This document shows positions 1 to 13,439 of a stretch of DNA of 64,000 nucleotides, piece after piece (positions within the stretch are counted from its first letter, which is position 1; each line of letters begins with the position of its first letter). A program made the translations under genes and the position numbers. The stretch lies in the NCBI GenBank assembly GCA_033032175.1, contig CM065321.1:5788501-5852500 (forward strand). Reading direction: 5' to 3'. This DNA comes from Saturnia japonica. Its lineage: Eukaryota; Arthropoda; Insecta; Lepidoptera; Saturniidae. The notes below the pieces were generated by a model. That model was not told the DNA's origin. It saw nothing but the letters and a program-made list of their open reading frames with translations, and ran no database searches.

Positions 1-998
1 CACAACTTTGTATTCTGCACTGAATAAAAATATTCTTCAATATTTTATACTCTATTTCTTTGTAGTAAGAACCGTCTTACTATAATAGCAATGTATACAA
101 ATGGTATAAATATATTTGTTAATATAGTGCACGACCGAAAACTACCTATCTGTTATTTTGTAAAGCTAAGTGCACTTTGTCAATACCCTCTGAATATAAT
201 TATTAGTTAGTATTATATATGCATGTATTATTATAATATGTCATTGATCTATTGTATTGCCGTTATATTAAGATAAATGAAAAAGTATCTAAAGAATAAA
301 GAAAAAAAATCGGTTGTCTGTAAAGTCGGTTTACTGACGATAGTTGAACGTGACAACGTCATAAGAAAATACTGATGGAATGGTATCATTTTTCAAAAGA
401 AAATTTTAATTTTATTTATAGTTTTGTCAATTATAGCATAACCTACAATCGCTGCACTAGCGGACCGATGCTATTTATTTTAATGATGAAAGCACGAATA
501 TTCGACAATATATCACTGAACATAACAATTTAGCTTCATCTGATAGCGGTTTATGGCTAAATTGACTTATCTTAGGTCTGATGCTGGACAAATATTCTAA
601 TATCGAAAGAATTATTACCTTTATCGCCGCAATTATTGTTGCTATAAACAATTGACACCACATTCACTTTTCACTGCACTTCATACTTGACGAAAACATG
701 TAAATGTATTATTGTATAGCAGCTGTCCACGCGGACGCATCGCTCACTCAAGTAGGAGAGAGACAGATGTCGAACGCTGCCGAACGCGGAGGCCGATTGT
801 GCCTCTTTGTCGCTCGTTCCGCGCTCTCGCTTGCACTTGAAGTCTTAAATGGAACGCCTCAAAGCGAGGTAACGCCGCATGAGTCATGTTTTTTTGTGCG
901 TGCAGCCGGCTCCATCGAATTATAAGACGTTGTCACGTCAAAAATTATGATTTCGGGTTTCTGATATCCTATATGCATATAGTATGCTTATATAGTAT
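1..998. other. Non-coding, AT-rich; small GC-rich island
   Basis: No gene is visible. The stretch is AT-rich with short chance frames. Bases 716-920 are clearly richer in G+C and CpG than their surroundings and are not repeated elsewhere in the window; they contain an AP-1-like TGAGTCAT at about 881. This island could be a regulatory element or a small exon, but nothing decides it. Confidence 0.3.
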
Positions 999-1311
999 AC
1001 TAGGTGTGCTCCACGGTTTCACCCGTGTAAAATTTATTCGAACTACTATCCACCGCGTCGCCGTTTATGCACCCTTGTAGCTTATCATTGTTCCCGATTC
1101 CTTGCCTACAGCTTGCCATATTATATGATGTTCATGGTTACTTCTTTACGGTTACTTAAGGTCGTAGCATAGCGTAGTGTTGTATAAACTTCTTTAATGA
1201 TTAGGCTATAAAAAGCATTTTTTTTTTACTCAGACGGTTAGTTACAGAGTTTGGCGTGTGCAAAGAAACAATCTTGAGCTTTTTCAAATTAGTGCTATTG
1301 ATAAGTATTCC
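999..1311 (+). repeat. Dispersed repeat family A, copy 1
   Basis: Begins with a degraded TAGCTGTGCCC-type terminus (ACTAGGTGTGCTCC) and shares a series of blocks, in the same order, with 13663-13922: CCTACAGCTT, a GGCTATAAA block, AAACAATCTTGAG, and ATAAGTATT at the end. Such two-copy colinearity supports an old interspersed repeat of about 300 bp. No coding capacity is seen. Confidence 0.55.
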
Positions 1312-1385
1312 TATTTATACAGAAAAATCTGTAGTAAAACTCAACCAGTTATTAACGATTATGGGTGCCGAGGAGACCTATATAT

Positions 1386-1542
1386 CCTACTAATATAATA
1401 AATGTATGTATGTTTGGATGTTTGTTACTCAATCTCGCAAAAAATGACAAAACGGATTTGAATGAAATTTAACACACAGATAGTCTATGACTTGGAATAC
1501 CTCATAAGGTACTTTTTATCCCGGTAACAATCATAGCTTAAC
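1386..1542 (-). repeat. Dispersed repeat family B (minus orientation)
   Basis: Reads on the minus strand as a lepidopteran-type repeat tail: GGGATAAAAAGT, then a block matching GAAATTT, then ATATTAGTAGG. The same blocks occur on the plus strand at 46296-46410 and 54870-54974. It is non-coding and degraded. Confidence 0.55.
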
Positions 1543-1566
1543 CAGTGTTATCCTACAAATATAATA

Positions 1567-1745
1567 CCCATCTATGATTTTTTTACTTTGTCCTGTTTGA
1601 AATCAGCTGGTGCATATGCAGTAATATAGCGGGGCAGTAGGGATCGTGTCCACCATAAACATAGTGACAAACCCATCTATGATTTTCTTTTGGTTGTCAT
1701 GTTCCGAGATCAGTCTGTGTATATCCAATAATACGCAGACGAATT
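1567..1745 (+). repeat. Dispersed repeat family C, two-unit copy
   Basis: Two diverged units start with CCCATCTATGATTTT at 1567 and 1672, a spacing of 105 bp. Each continues into a block resembling TTGTCATGTTCC and then GATCAG. The same paired architecture is found on the minus strand at 37806-37962. No coding potential is seen. Confidence 0.5.
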
Positions 1746-2439
1746 CGCGGTTACCAGCTAGTATTTTAATATTTTCTGTACATATTATGAATAGGAACTG
1801 GAAATATTTATAAGTAGATTCTTTTAATTTTATGTAGTTTAACAGTGATCTTGCATTCAGTACTTTGTGTGACAGTATAGTGCCATCGCCGTCGTCGTTA
1901 GAAATTATTCAAAATTAAATAAAACAAATTCTTAAATTAAAACTTAAAACACAAACGAAAGCACTCGAGGAAGCGATTAAAATTTGCACAACCATTAGCA
2001 GTGTTTGGTTCTTCAAGTTGCGAAGGTCTGCTTGCTACCAAATTAAATGGCAGTCGATTTGAAGTAGCACTCGGTTTCAGGGAACAAATTATTCTATACT
2101 CGTTATTGTCTGAGTAGTTGACCAAGTTGTTTTGAGAAACAACGCATAAAGACTTTTACTTCTAGATATATTACTAGCTAAATAGAAAATTTTATATGAT
2201 TTTGTAAAACAAATAGACATATTTTGTACAGTAAGCTTGTGTTTAGATTTAAAAATGATTTCGCAAAATAATGATATTAGAATATAATGTAATAATATAC
2301 TGAGTTAATAATATTTTGTGCTTTTCTATGGAATACATGCAATATAGGTAGTACAAATAATTTAAAATAATTGTATAGGTAGTACTTTTAATATAAATTA
2401 TAAACAATTTTATATAGTAAACTGGTCAAAGGTGTATTA
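1746..2439. other. Non-coding, AT-rich
   Basis: Nothing is supported here. A 62-codon minus-strand frame at 1937-2125 reads without low-complexity sequence, but it has no recognised motif, homologous copy or splice context, so I do not call it. Confidence 0.3.
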
Positions 2440-2700
2440 GGGTGGATAATCTGGTCGACAATGATAGTGATGTCCAGCAATAATCCTCTCTTTGTACATT
2501 CACTAAAATAAAAAGTTATTAACTGTAAACATTACTAACTCAGTTAAATAACCGATCGAGTTTCTGACCAGCTCTTCTTGATGACAGAGATGTTTTCCAA
2601 ATCGGCGCGTGATTATAGTATTTTAACGTTAATATATAGGTACCTTCTTAGTCAAGGATTTCGGGATTAAATTTAGAAAAATCCCAGGATTTAAGAGATT
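2440..2700 (+). repeat. Dispersed repeat family D, copy 1
   Basis: Shares ordered blocks with 43075-43325: ATGATAGTGAT, CACTAAA, a TTCTTGATGACAG/TTCTCGATAGCTG block, GTTTTAACGTT, and GTACCTTCTTA/GTGCCTTCTTA. The pair is diverged but colinear over about 250 bp, which supports an old interspersed repeat with no coding capacity. Confidence 0.5.
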
Positions 2701-3857
2701 AACAAAATTAAAAAAAATATATTGTAAAAATATTGCATAACACGAAACTCATATCACTTGACATTTTGTCAGCCATCCGGTTTTTCCAGATGATTTGATT
2801 TAGTTTGCAATTGCACCGACTCGGCTCGGAGACGAAACAGATACATTATTATTTCTTAGATTTCATTTTCACAATACAAATAGGACGTAGGTAATGTGTC
2901 TAACTATTTCAAACCATATCTCGTAATTTTAATTTAATAAGGTTAATACTGATTTCTGTAGGGTAACCTGCTTGTTACGGGATTTAATTGTTTTTTTCTT
3001 TTAATTTTAACGTATTAATTATATGTTATAGACAGAAATAGATTATTTTAAGAAAAGTTTGAAATGATTAACTTACTTTTTGTAACAAGACATATTAAAA
3101 ACTTTAAATGCAACCATACCTACCTAATCGCTTTAATTTAAAAATTAATATTGACCTGCGTGGAAGAATAACGTAATATTTTACGCGATGCTAGAGACAG
3201 AAGGTATTTGTTTATTTTAAGATATTTTCCTAAGTTGAATTTTGTTGAAGTTTAACTTATTATTTTTTGATTTATTATTTTATGAGCGTTTTATTATTTT
3301 TTATATCTACTACTCTCACTTTCCATTAACTGTCTACAATCCCGGGGTACCGGGATTTTTCTGTAGACAATCCGGAAATCCCGGGATTACAAAAAGGCCC
3401 AAGATTGAACCCTCTACTTCTTAGGCAAAATCGTATGACATATACCTACATAGAAGAACGTCTCATTTTATTTTAAGTGTCAAATGTAACAACATTAACA
3501 GGCATTACTGAGGCCTAAGGAAGGAAATATCCTAATTAAATATGGATGCAACGTAATGAGTTATGCAAATATTGTAGACGGTGGCTAACGATTGAGAAAG
3601 GGGATCGAGGGCAGGGGCGGGGGTTTGGTAAGGGGCAAGAAATCGTACCGTTAGATAAAATATTTCAAGTATTTATTCAGATGAATCTTGAAAAGTTATC
3701 TTTAAAAAATTTTAAGAAAGGGTTATCTTGTTTAAGTTTTTTTTAACGGATCGATCGGTATTCATTGTACCTAAATTATTGTTCTATATGTTATTAAAGC
3801 AGAGGCAAAAAGGACGGCTATCGTCATAGTATCCTATTTTATTCTTTATACATTTTC
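2701..3857. other. Non-coding, AT-rich
   Basis: No gene is seen. At about 3340-3395 there is a local imperfect inverted or duplicated pattern built from CCCGGG-type words (CCCGGGGTACCGGG and AATCCCGGGATT), which may form a small hairpin. The rest is AT-rich with short chance frames. Confidence 0.3.
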
Positions 3858-4195
3858 TGGCCCAAGATAGTAAGTAGCACACTAAGTGGAAGTGGAAGAC
3901 TGGCTCTCAAGTGCAGCTGCCAGAACACACTTAACGGTGTTTGGCGACAGATTTTCAACTTGAGGATGATAGCTAGCCAGACGAGCTAATGCTAATGCTA
4001 AAGCCCTAACATCAAGCTCTGGTTTCATCACGATGTTTTCCTTCACTGATTCATCGATCGACGCGGAGTCCGTATACGTTACCAACTTAGCCATCATTGT
4101 TGCATACAAACTTGGCGACTTGGTTTTTAACTTGAGTGTGGTAGATAAATAGACGGTCATTAGAAAATGCCTTACCACCGTGCTTTAGTTTCATC
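3858..4195 (-). repeat. Dispersed repeat family S (SINE-like), copy 1
   Basis: The plus strand reads GGCCCAAGATAGTAAGTAGC, then GACTGGCTCTCAAGTGCAGC, then the core CACGATGTTTTCCTTCAC near 4028. Colinear copies occur at 36632-36790 and 56512-56690 (same strand), and at 21486-21690 and 40996-41222 (opposite strand). The plus-oriented copies have a tRNA-box-B-like GTTCGAATC near their 5' end, so a tRNA-derived SINE is possible. The 98-codon minus-strand frame here lies in repeat sequence and is not called. Confidence 0.55.
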
Positions 4196-5889
4196 ACATT
4201 GTTTACCTACCATAAGGATCATTGCAAGATTCGATTAAAACGGTGTTTGATTCACCTATCACTGAATCATCATCGCTTACAATAGGTATTAAAACTATAT
4301 ATTTCTAGAAGTGAGCGACCATTATAATAAGATTTCATATCAGAATAAAATTATAAAAGGACTAATTAATTTTATAACTATCTGTATTGTACTTATATAA
4401 AATAAAATGTTGCGTATGCATACGGCACAGTATAACCATAAAATAGAAGTCACCTTAGTAGATTTTTTGTTTTAAATTCTTGCATTTTATCTAAATTATT
4501 ACTTCCTGGTTCTACATAATGCGTTTGTAGATTAATCTTTATTTTCGATATATTTCATTTTGACTTGAAATACAAATTTTCGTATAAAATAGAATAGGTA
4601 GGTACTTATAGCTATGTTAGTACCTATGTACAGGATTTTACAAAAAGTAAGCATTTGTAAAATAGGTATGTATGTAAAAAATACTGTTTTCTACATAATA
4701 ATATTAGTAGGTAGAAGAAATAAAATGTACCTACCTATCTTGGCTTCTAGAGTAAAATCTCTACCAACCTTTGCCAGTGTCGCACTAGCATTTAATTATT
4801 ACAGCATCATCGACCATGTTACTGGTATACATAGGATGATCCTGAAATAGGAATCGACGAAGAAAGTTCGTGCTCAAAATGACCTATTTCACTAAAAATC
4901 AAAACCATTTTTCAGGTAATGTTGAGTTTCCCATCTGGTGAATGTAATATAACTTCAAAGCGTTATCCTTAAGTTTAGTAATTTATCATATTACGCAAAT
5001 TGTTTCTGTGGCCCTTACCTTAATGCGTGTTTTGAAAGAAAAAGTGCTCGTTTGTACAGAAAACTCATTATTGTAATGAGGGTCGACAGTTGGCTTAGAC
5101 GGAGTTAGCTTTTACGATCTACCATACTCCAAAACCTCTGAGTACATTATGTAGTAAGAGATGATCATATTTAATTTTTTTTTATGTTTTATTAATTTCT
5201 TGTACTGAATTGATATAGTATACAATATTAATAAAAACATTTTTCAAAAACAAGCTTTTATTCAATATTTCATAAATTTAAAAGTTTGTAAGGCGTGAGT
5301 AGTTCATTTAGTTTAAATTCCCTTTTATATCTTTTTTATTTACCCTACAAGCTACAACAGCAACGCGGAAACCAATAATTAATTTATGACCTAACTTCTC
5401 ACCAACTTACATGAGATATGTCGAGTTTGGGCTTATTAGAATGGTCTCAATGAATATGCTAGAACCGCTAGGTACTTGTGCCGGAGTTTAATAATATTTA
5501 AAATTTACTTTGTTACATTATTATTTACCGTTCATTGATGATATAAAGTCCAATACGGTCTAACAGTAAACGTTACCTATATCCAAAAAAAAAAAAACAA
5601 AACGATAAAAAGATACAACTGGCTTTCCGAACAAGTTTTCTCGTACTCCTTGATTCATATTTACATTAAACAGAATAGCTATTCTACATATGTATTGTAG
5701 ATGGATAAATGAAAAATATACACAAAAAAAATCAGAAGGCGGCTAGCCCCGTAACACAAAGGGTCTCTACGCGCAATTTTGACAAAATTCACAAGCATTA
5801 ATATCAATATGTAGAGCAAAAAAGGGCCGGTAATATCCTCAGGGTCCCTCCCGGCTTTATTTATCAAAGCCGACCCCCATATAACCCTT
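4196..5889. other. Non-coding, AT-rich
   Basis: No gene is seen. The stretch contains AT-rich sequence, several GTAGGTACCTAC-type words common throughout the window, and an A-run near 5585-5597. Short chance frames are the only coding signal. Confidence 0.3.
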
Positions 5890-6115
5890 TCATCGTTATG
5901 CGAATTAAATTTCTTTTGCCGTCATTTCCCGTGCATTATCTCGGTTAAAATCATAATGGCGAGACGCGAGCCCGACAATGGCGGAGCTTGTTTAGTGGCT
6001 CGGGTCTCATTAATGTTTGCTGAAGAATTTTATTAAAATGTATCGTCGCATTCGAGGGTTCAACGGACGGGAATTAATGCTTTCAGGAAATACTCGTAAG
6101 AACCTAATGACGTCC
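5890..6115. other. Non-repetitive, moderate-GC island
   Basis: The sequence around ATAATGGCGAGACGCGAGCC and the following 150 bases is unlike the AT-rich surroundings, is not repeated in the window and has no long open frame. It contains several ATTAAT/TAATG words of homeodomain-site type. I see it as a candidate conserved non-coding or regulatory element; this is inference from composition only. Confidence 0.25.
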
Positions 6116-6129
6116 TCATAATCTATACA

Positions 6130-6645
6130 TCTATACAATTAATAAAACTGAAGTGTCTGTTTGTTATGTTAAAATAACAGTTTTTTACTAAATGCTTATG
6201 AAAGTATATACGACGCCTATAACAAAAAGCCCATTTTTTAATATTTGTCTGTCTGTATGTTCCGGGTAATCTCCGAGACGGTTGAACCGATTTTTGCAGT
6301 ACTTTCACTGATAGATAGCTGATGATATAGGGAGTAACTTAGGTTTCTTTTATTTGGAAAAAAGAATTAGGGTTTCGCACAAATAAAAAAAAAGTGGTCA
6401 TGGTGAATCGATTCGGGTGCTTAAATGGCTTATGCTGATTAAATAATAAGAGATATAGCAAATTAATGTACTACATAATTATAGGCATTAAAAAGATCTA
6501 CAAAAAAGTTCGGGAGAGTATATACTTGTCTTCTAAAGAACACCCACACTAAGCATTTTTGTCTTTAAAATAGCCGAGAGCGGGGGAGCAAGATCCGCGC
6601 GGGCATTCTGTAGTCTACGTGAGCGAAGCCACGGGCACAGCTAAT
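6130..6645 (+). repeat. Dispersed repeat family E, copy 1
   Basis: Starts with TCTATACAATTAATAAAACTGAAG and ends with GCCACGGGCACAGCTAATG. The internal block GGGTAATCTCCGAGACGG, the ACTTTCACTG block and AATTAGGGTT are shared with 8651-8910. A near-complete reverse-oriented copy lies at 34411-34911, and a 5' piece at 43881-43980. The length of about 515 bp and the absence of a frame suggest a non-autonomous element or LINE 3' end. Confidence 0.6.
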
Positions 6646-8650
6646 GTAATATAATTTAAAAGAACTTCGATGTCTACTCTCGATGATTTTAGTGGTCATT
6701 GGAAATTGAAATGCAAGTTTTCAAAATATTATGAAATGGGTGTTGGTCATAACTCCGATAGCAGTTCTTTCAGTCATGACAGCTTCCGAAAACTTACAAA
6801 TTCTATTAAAATCCAAAATCAGTGAAATCACAAATAATTGAACTACTTACCACACTACAACGCATTTATAAAATTTTCAGAAATATATTTTTTAATATCA
6901 TTATTTAGTAGATTTACATAATAAGTAAATATTATATTATTGGTTTTTATAATATTATAAAGAATAAATATTCAACAAAACTTATTTATCGATTTTTTGA
7001 ATTTACAATTATCGCGAGGTGGGAGTTAAAAGGTAAAGTGGCCGGCCTGACCGTACACTAAAAAAATGTTTATTTTCATATCTTTATATAAAAAAAAACC
7101 GAATCAACAGGACTAGAACCATAGACCACTCGTACTGTTTTTTTGTTTTTTTTTTGTGTATCACCTCTTGTGCTTTTTTCTTCAAGATAACAAAGCTGCG
7201 AATTTAAATAAATAAAAAAGCAGCTAAATAATGTTGTAACATTTTTTTGATAACAAACAGATTAAAAAAAAAAAAAAAAAAATATCCTTACATCTATTTT
7301 GTTGAATAACAATAATTTAATATCGACTGCTACTTTAACTCTCCTGATATAAATCAAATTAAATTTAAAAAAACCAATTAAGTAATATTAATCTTACAAC
7401 TACCTATGCTTGGGGTTAAAATACAACATTAGGTAACATTTGACATGGTGTATATAGAGATTAAAGAGATAAATGACCAATGTAAATAATTGTATGACAA
7501 TGAAACAAACAAATTTTAAATATAAATAAATAATTAATTAGTAAATTAGGTAAATAAAAACGTAGAAATATTGCTTTGAAAAATAATCGTAATGATTTGC
7601 CATACCCTACTCAGGGTCCATGTATTCGGATAATTTACGATATAACAACAAATGTAAATACATGATGCAAATGGATAAATGAATAAATAAATAGGTAATC
7701 AAAATTGTAACACTTTTTTTAAACTAATCTTATTGAAATATATTGCTGAACTTTTGTTAACTTCAGCTGCAGCTCACTCGTAAACCTTCTGATTTAGTCT
7801 GGCCCTCTCTGAGCTCTTATTAAGCACTTTCATTATAAAAATAACACGTTGTTAGTTTTTTGTAAGCTCCAAGATCTTGTCGAAAATTACCCAATAGCAT
7901 ATTTTTCAAATTTATCAAGATAACTATTAAAAACTCTTCCAACATAAAACATTAAAAATATCAAAGTTTTCTCAAATTATTATCAAAAAATGAAGTAGGT
8001 ACCTACATTCACACATTTAGGTACTAAAGGAAATTCGGTTAAAACGTAATAGTTTGTTATCATTATAAGGATAAGATTGAGTAGAAAAAATAAATTAATA
8101 TAGTTTTAGTTACAGGTGATAAAGGCGAGTTACTACTTACCCCCGTTGCAAGAATATCCTCGCTACCCTACCGTAAACACAATAATCACTGCAAAGATCA
8201 ATTAATATAATATGAGCCTAAACAACCTGTAGGAACAACAAAACTTTCAAGCCGTATTAACATAACATCACAAACTAAACATTATCAATATAAACCCACC
8301 GATCTCACTTAATCTCTACTCTACTCTCTCTACTTACACGGGCTTAAATTAATAAAATCCCCGCGCGCTTTCATATGAAATCCCAAAAGTCGTGAAACTC
8401 CAAACATGTCCGTATCAGATACTTCATTAATATTTCGGTATCATCCCGAGTAATTAAGAGGGTCGCTCTTCGTCGTCTGGTATTTGAAGGGTTGAACATA
8501 CAGTTTGTCCGACAATGTGATGAAGTATTGTTTTTTTATTTTTTTTATAACAATAATTGCGGTTATATACCTTTTTAAAGGAAATATTCTTATCTCTATT
8601 GTCAAGTATGGTTTGGCCATTGCATTCCGCACCGTGCGTGTTGATTCCTA
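6646..8650. other. Non-coding, very AT-rich
   Basis: No gene is seen. The stretch includes A/T homopolymers at about 7140-7160 and 7263-7281. Bases 8340-8520 are slightly richer in GC (CCCCGCGCGCTTTCATATGA) and non-repetitive, but without a decisive signal. Confidence 0.3.
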
Positions 8651-8910
8651 ATCTATATAAATAAATAAAATTAAAGTATCTATTTTTAATGAGAAAATAC
8701 CAGCATTTTATTTTTACTAAATGCATATAAAGAAGCTACATAGAAAAAAAGATCAATTTAAAAAAATCTCTGTCCCTATGTTTATTCTGGGTAATCTCCG
8801 AAACGGTTTGACCGATTTTGACCGGACTTTCACTGGCTAATAGCTAATGCTATAAGGAGTAACTTAAATTACTTTTAATTTAGATAAATAATTAGGGTTC
8901 TGAGCAAAGA
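8651..8910 (+). repeat. Dispersed repeat family E, copy 2 (partial)
   Basis: Matches the first half of family E: ATAAATAAAATTAAAGTATC, ACTAAATGCATAT, GGGTAATCTCCGAAACGG, GGACTTTCACTGGCTAATAG and AATTAGGGTT. The similarity then fades. A terminus of similar type (GGCGAAGCCAGGGGCACAGT) lies at about 9597 and may be its distant end or an unrelated fragment. Confidence 0.5.
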
Positions 8911-11900
8911 CACCAGACACAGACCATGCAAATATGCACTAAAATATTTAGCAAGCGAAACAGCATCATTAAAATTCGCCTATTTAAAAATATATAATCA
9001 TTTCAGTAGCCCATATCGTATGACTCTTAAGGATTAACTACACCAGCGTGACGGCGTTTCGTGATTAGAAAGTGCATAAAATCAGCTGGCCAGTATAATT
9101 AAAAATATTTGCCACACGACTCTGTCCCCTAATACCAGCTGCGATGGTTTCGTCTCTGACCTTCGACGCGTCTCTGATATTTCGGCAGCTGATGTGTACA
9201 GTTATTGAAACAATTGTTACCATTATTATCTAGATATATTTATAGATATATCTGTACATTTCATTTTTTTTTTTTTCAAATTTTGTGATAGATCTCCAAT
9301 ATAAATGCGACTGCACTTGATCGATTTTTATGAAATTTTGTTGACAGTAAGTTTACGTCATTCCGCAATTGATTGAGTACCTATAACAATTGTCAATAAT
9401 AGATACTCTTAGAAGACAAAAAAGCGACAAGACAAAAGAAACAATCGCTTGTTATGAAGTTTTATACTTGAGGAATTATTCATTCCATAATTGATAAACT
9501 ATAAAGAATATATTTTATTTTAGTAATCATAACAAAAAATCATATTTTATTAAAATAAAATAACGTGTTGAATATAATTTCTGAATGGACTACCCAGGCG
9601 AAGCCAGGGGCACAGTTTTAAAGAAACTTCAACTTTGTTAGGTATATGAAATATTTAGGAAGTAGGTAGGTAAATCTAAAATTAAAACTACCAGATATTT
9701 GAAAAAAAAAATCGACGAATTTCGTAAGAGTATCTACTTAACCAAGTATCTAATATTTTTTTCATGTAGACGTGCTTTGAGCGGTAATATTTAAAATTCG
9801 GTATAAAAATTATGTTCTAAAATATGTAGGTATGTATCATTTTATATACCTAAGTAAAGTATATAATATATACATGGAAATGGTATGAATATATCAATTA
9901 ATAGATATTTAATATTTGAAATATTTTTAGATACGCATATTTATGATTTATTCTTTAGTACCTACCTATCATTTTATGATTCACAATATTCGTGTTTATG
10001 TATTAATTTGGTGACTGTACCAGTAGTTACGTGTAACCTAAACATAATATTTCACTATCAAATTCACACGATCGCATCCGAACATTTGTCACGAACTTTA
10101 AATATACGCAACTTGTTTCTTTACGGCCACAAGAAATACGAGTATTCTTTTATTTGTCTAAAATTATAATTCTAATAATATAATTATAAAAGTGTGTTAT
10201 TTATGTACCAAAGCATTTGGATATATGTTATGTTCATAAAAAACAAGGAAATACTTTTTTTAAATCTTTTTATTTTAAAATGGTAATAAATAATAGTAAA
10301 CTATATAATCTTATATCAATAGGTATATTATCTCAATTTGCTTGCCGAATCAGTTTATGACTCGCTTTGAATTTATATAGTCAGAGCAATAATGAGTAAA
10401 TAAACCTGTGGTTAAAAACCGGTTTAAAATCTTACTGATTTTATTTTAAAACGTCTATTTTAGATTTGCTTTATATTACCAAAATAAACTAAACTATTAA
10501 ATACGGTAGCAAACTATTGTGGAAATTTTACATTGAAATAATTTCCAAATACCATAATATAGGTAAGTTTTTTTTAAGCAATTATTCATTTCTGTGTTAA
10601 GTACTTTATTAAAAGTAATTTTAGAAAGGATACAAAAAGCAATTCTGAACGTCACTATTATGATAATATTTCAGTTTTGTGTTTTATGTTATACGACTTA
10701 AATTGCTTAAGCCCTTCGGCTCTCGAATTTACACAAAATGTACGTAAAATTGGCATTAATTCCATGCATGGGAATCAAGTTATTAAGGATGTCCGCCAGT
10801 TTCATGGCCCAACCCGACCGCCCGTCGTACACAACACGCCTCACTTGTTTCAACGTACTCATTTATTTTTTATGTATTATAATTTTAATACATATTATAG
10901 TTTTCTATGATTAACTGTACTTTCATTTGGAGATTGATTATTAAAATTTTGTTCGTAGTTAATTATACGCACGACTTAATTGAGTAATTTATGGTTTAGG
11001 TGTTAGAGAGCTTGTAATTTTTACACCGCCGCGCCGTGACTCTGTATATAATTCACTATTATTTTTGAATCATGTTGCATGTAGGACAGACGTCTATATC
11101 GCTGATTTTATTGAATGTTTCTATTAATGTATTATGTAAATAATGTTTCATAACAATGTGAAGTTATGTTTTTTAGTGTTACGCCAATTTTGCACTAATA
11201 GTTATAGGCGAATTCGTTGCTATTTCAAAAAATATTTAAACGAAATGAAAGTGTTTTCTACTTTTTTCTGGATATCATATTCAATTAAAAACATAATTTA
11301 TAAATTATAATAATTAAACGTATTAATTGAATAGACAACACTGGACAATGTTGTAAGAAATGTAAAATGAAATATATAATTGTTTATTCAGGTTGAATTA
11401 TTTCATAGTCAACAGATATAATATTATCTATCTTAGGTATCTTATATAAAAATCTTGTGTACGTCTGTAAGTGATTCTATAACTTCTGTACGACCTTACC
11501 AATTGAGCACATATTTACATATTATATTTGCATTCTCGAGATGATAGTTTCATAGCTATGTTAAGATGATATAGGTGGCGTTGTAGTCCAGCTATTGACT
11601 AAAGGAAAGTATATACCAACGTCTGCCGATTCAATTAGTTTCATATGAAATTCGAATGATTAAATAATTAAATGGACGCATAATAGATTTTTATTTTATT
11701 TTAGATTGGCAAAATGATGGGCCTCTGCATAATGTTACGAATAATACAATAAAAAAACAGTAGCGACCACCGAGAGTTCAACAATCCATTGCCAGTAAGC
11801 ATTGTTACACCAGCCTGTGTAAAAAGAATCTGAATATGTAGTATGCACCGATAATCCCAAAACGACGATGCGTTTATCTAAATAACTAACTTTCATTACA

Positions 11901-13439
11901 TGCATTGTGGCTACGACCCTGTCGGGCTATACCTATTGTAGGGACTACCGCCCGATATTGCTATTTTGTCGTTTGTTACTCAGCATGGTGTACCATATAA
12001 AAGTGAGGTTGTTCTGAATGTCTAACGTTTTAATATGTTATTTGACCCCTTTTATACACCAAAAGTGTTTACTATGGTAAACACTCACTTAAAACGATTT
12101 TTTTTATTTTATTTTAGCAATTCAAAATTTTAACATTTTCGCTATTCAATAAAAAATACATAGTGATAATTATCATAATAAATTTAAAATACAACTACAA
12201 GTATTGGATGCCACCCGACGCGTTTCCAATAGGAATCGTACTAAGAAGGCTTACATTGCCTCGTTGTATAGAAATGCTTATTCATTGACCAGTCGACTCG
12301 CGAGTTCGTGAAAAAGGTTGCGTACACTCGCGTCTCAACGGACCAAGGGTTTCGACTCATAAAATTATATTACTTTAGGAATCGAATGATCAAACAATTA
12401 CAAAACGCAGCAAACACTGAGCATTTCTGTCTTACAATCACGATTGTACCGCCTTCACTCTCCCGCTCCATATCTTGATTTTATCCGTTGGTGCAAGTTA
12501 CAGGAGCAAACGTTTACAGAAACAATGTTACACGTAGGTACTTAATTACTACATTTTGATCAATATTTTATGCTCGTTTAAGCCTGAGATGCACAGACCG
12601 CCGCCCCCTATCGACTACAATGCGGCCCCCCCCCCCCAATGATTTACAAGAAATAACGAAAAAAAAAAATAACCTATACGCTGTTGAGATCATAAGTGTG
12701 TAGTGTGTAAGCTCTACACACTTGTTACCTAAATGCAATGTTAGTACCTATTTCACATTAAAAATTATAGTGTTAATAAACTATTTTTAATATTATTGAG
12801 TTTTTTTTGTTTGTAGCGGCACTAGCGGCCCACATTTACTTCATCATCTGTCCAAGTGTTCTCTATATGCAATAAGTCTGCTTCTGGTCTAAGCGGTACT
12901 TGTAACGCTACTGGTAAATACGCTATCAAGTAAATAATCGTAAAGATCATTTAATTTCAAATTGTAGCCAAAATAAAATAGTTTTTAATTACTTAAACGT
13001 GCATATTTTAGTGATATCCTAATAGGCACCTATTTTTATACTAACTACATATAGGTATGGGTGAATGCTTTGTAATAATGTAGTAAAAAAATAAACAAAA
13101 TATTGAAAAAAAATTCAGGTGACTAATTTATTACATACCACCTATATTGGAACTCAAAAGTAAATAATCTAAGGGATCATAAAGATAAGGAATAATATGA
13201 AAGTAGCGAAATCTTTCAAATACTTTCAAAATCTTGTGTCTCTATCTACAGTGTCATAAACTTTTTGTAATAGTGTATCACATTTATATGCGATGGACAA
13301 TAGCTCGTACTCCTTCCAGTATGACAATATTCTCCATTTGATGCCAAAATTAATAAAAAACAAAAAATCCAAAATATTTTCTACAGAACTGTATCCACTC
13401 ATAACTTGCGGCACGCAAAAATCTGCACGCATAGTGCCC
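8911..13439. other. Non-coding; weak islands
   Basis: No gene is supported over 4.5 kb. Notable points are a T-run at 9266-9278, a C-run of about 13 bases at 12627-12640, a 10-bp perfect stem (AAGTGTGTAG at 12694 with CTACACACTT at 12714), and moderate-GC, non-repetitive patches at about 10780-10860, 11880-12000 and 12190-12360. All open frames are short and lack motifs. Confidence 0.3.

Noticed and set aside
704..925. 73-codon frame in the first GC-rich island
   Set aside because: No motif, no clear splice partners and no second copy; CpG-rich DNA readily gives such frames.
3882..4178. 98-codon minus-strand frame
   Set aside because: It lies wholly in repeat family S, other copies of which do not keep the frame open.
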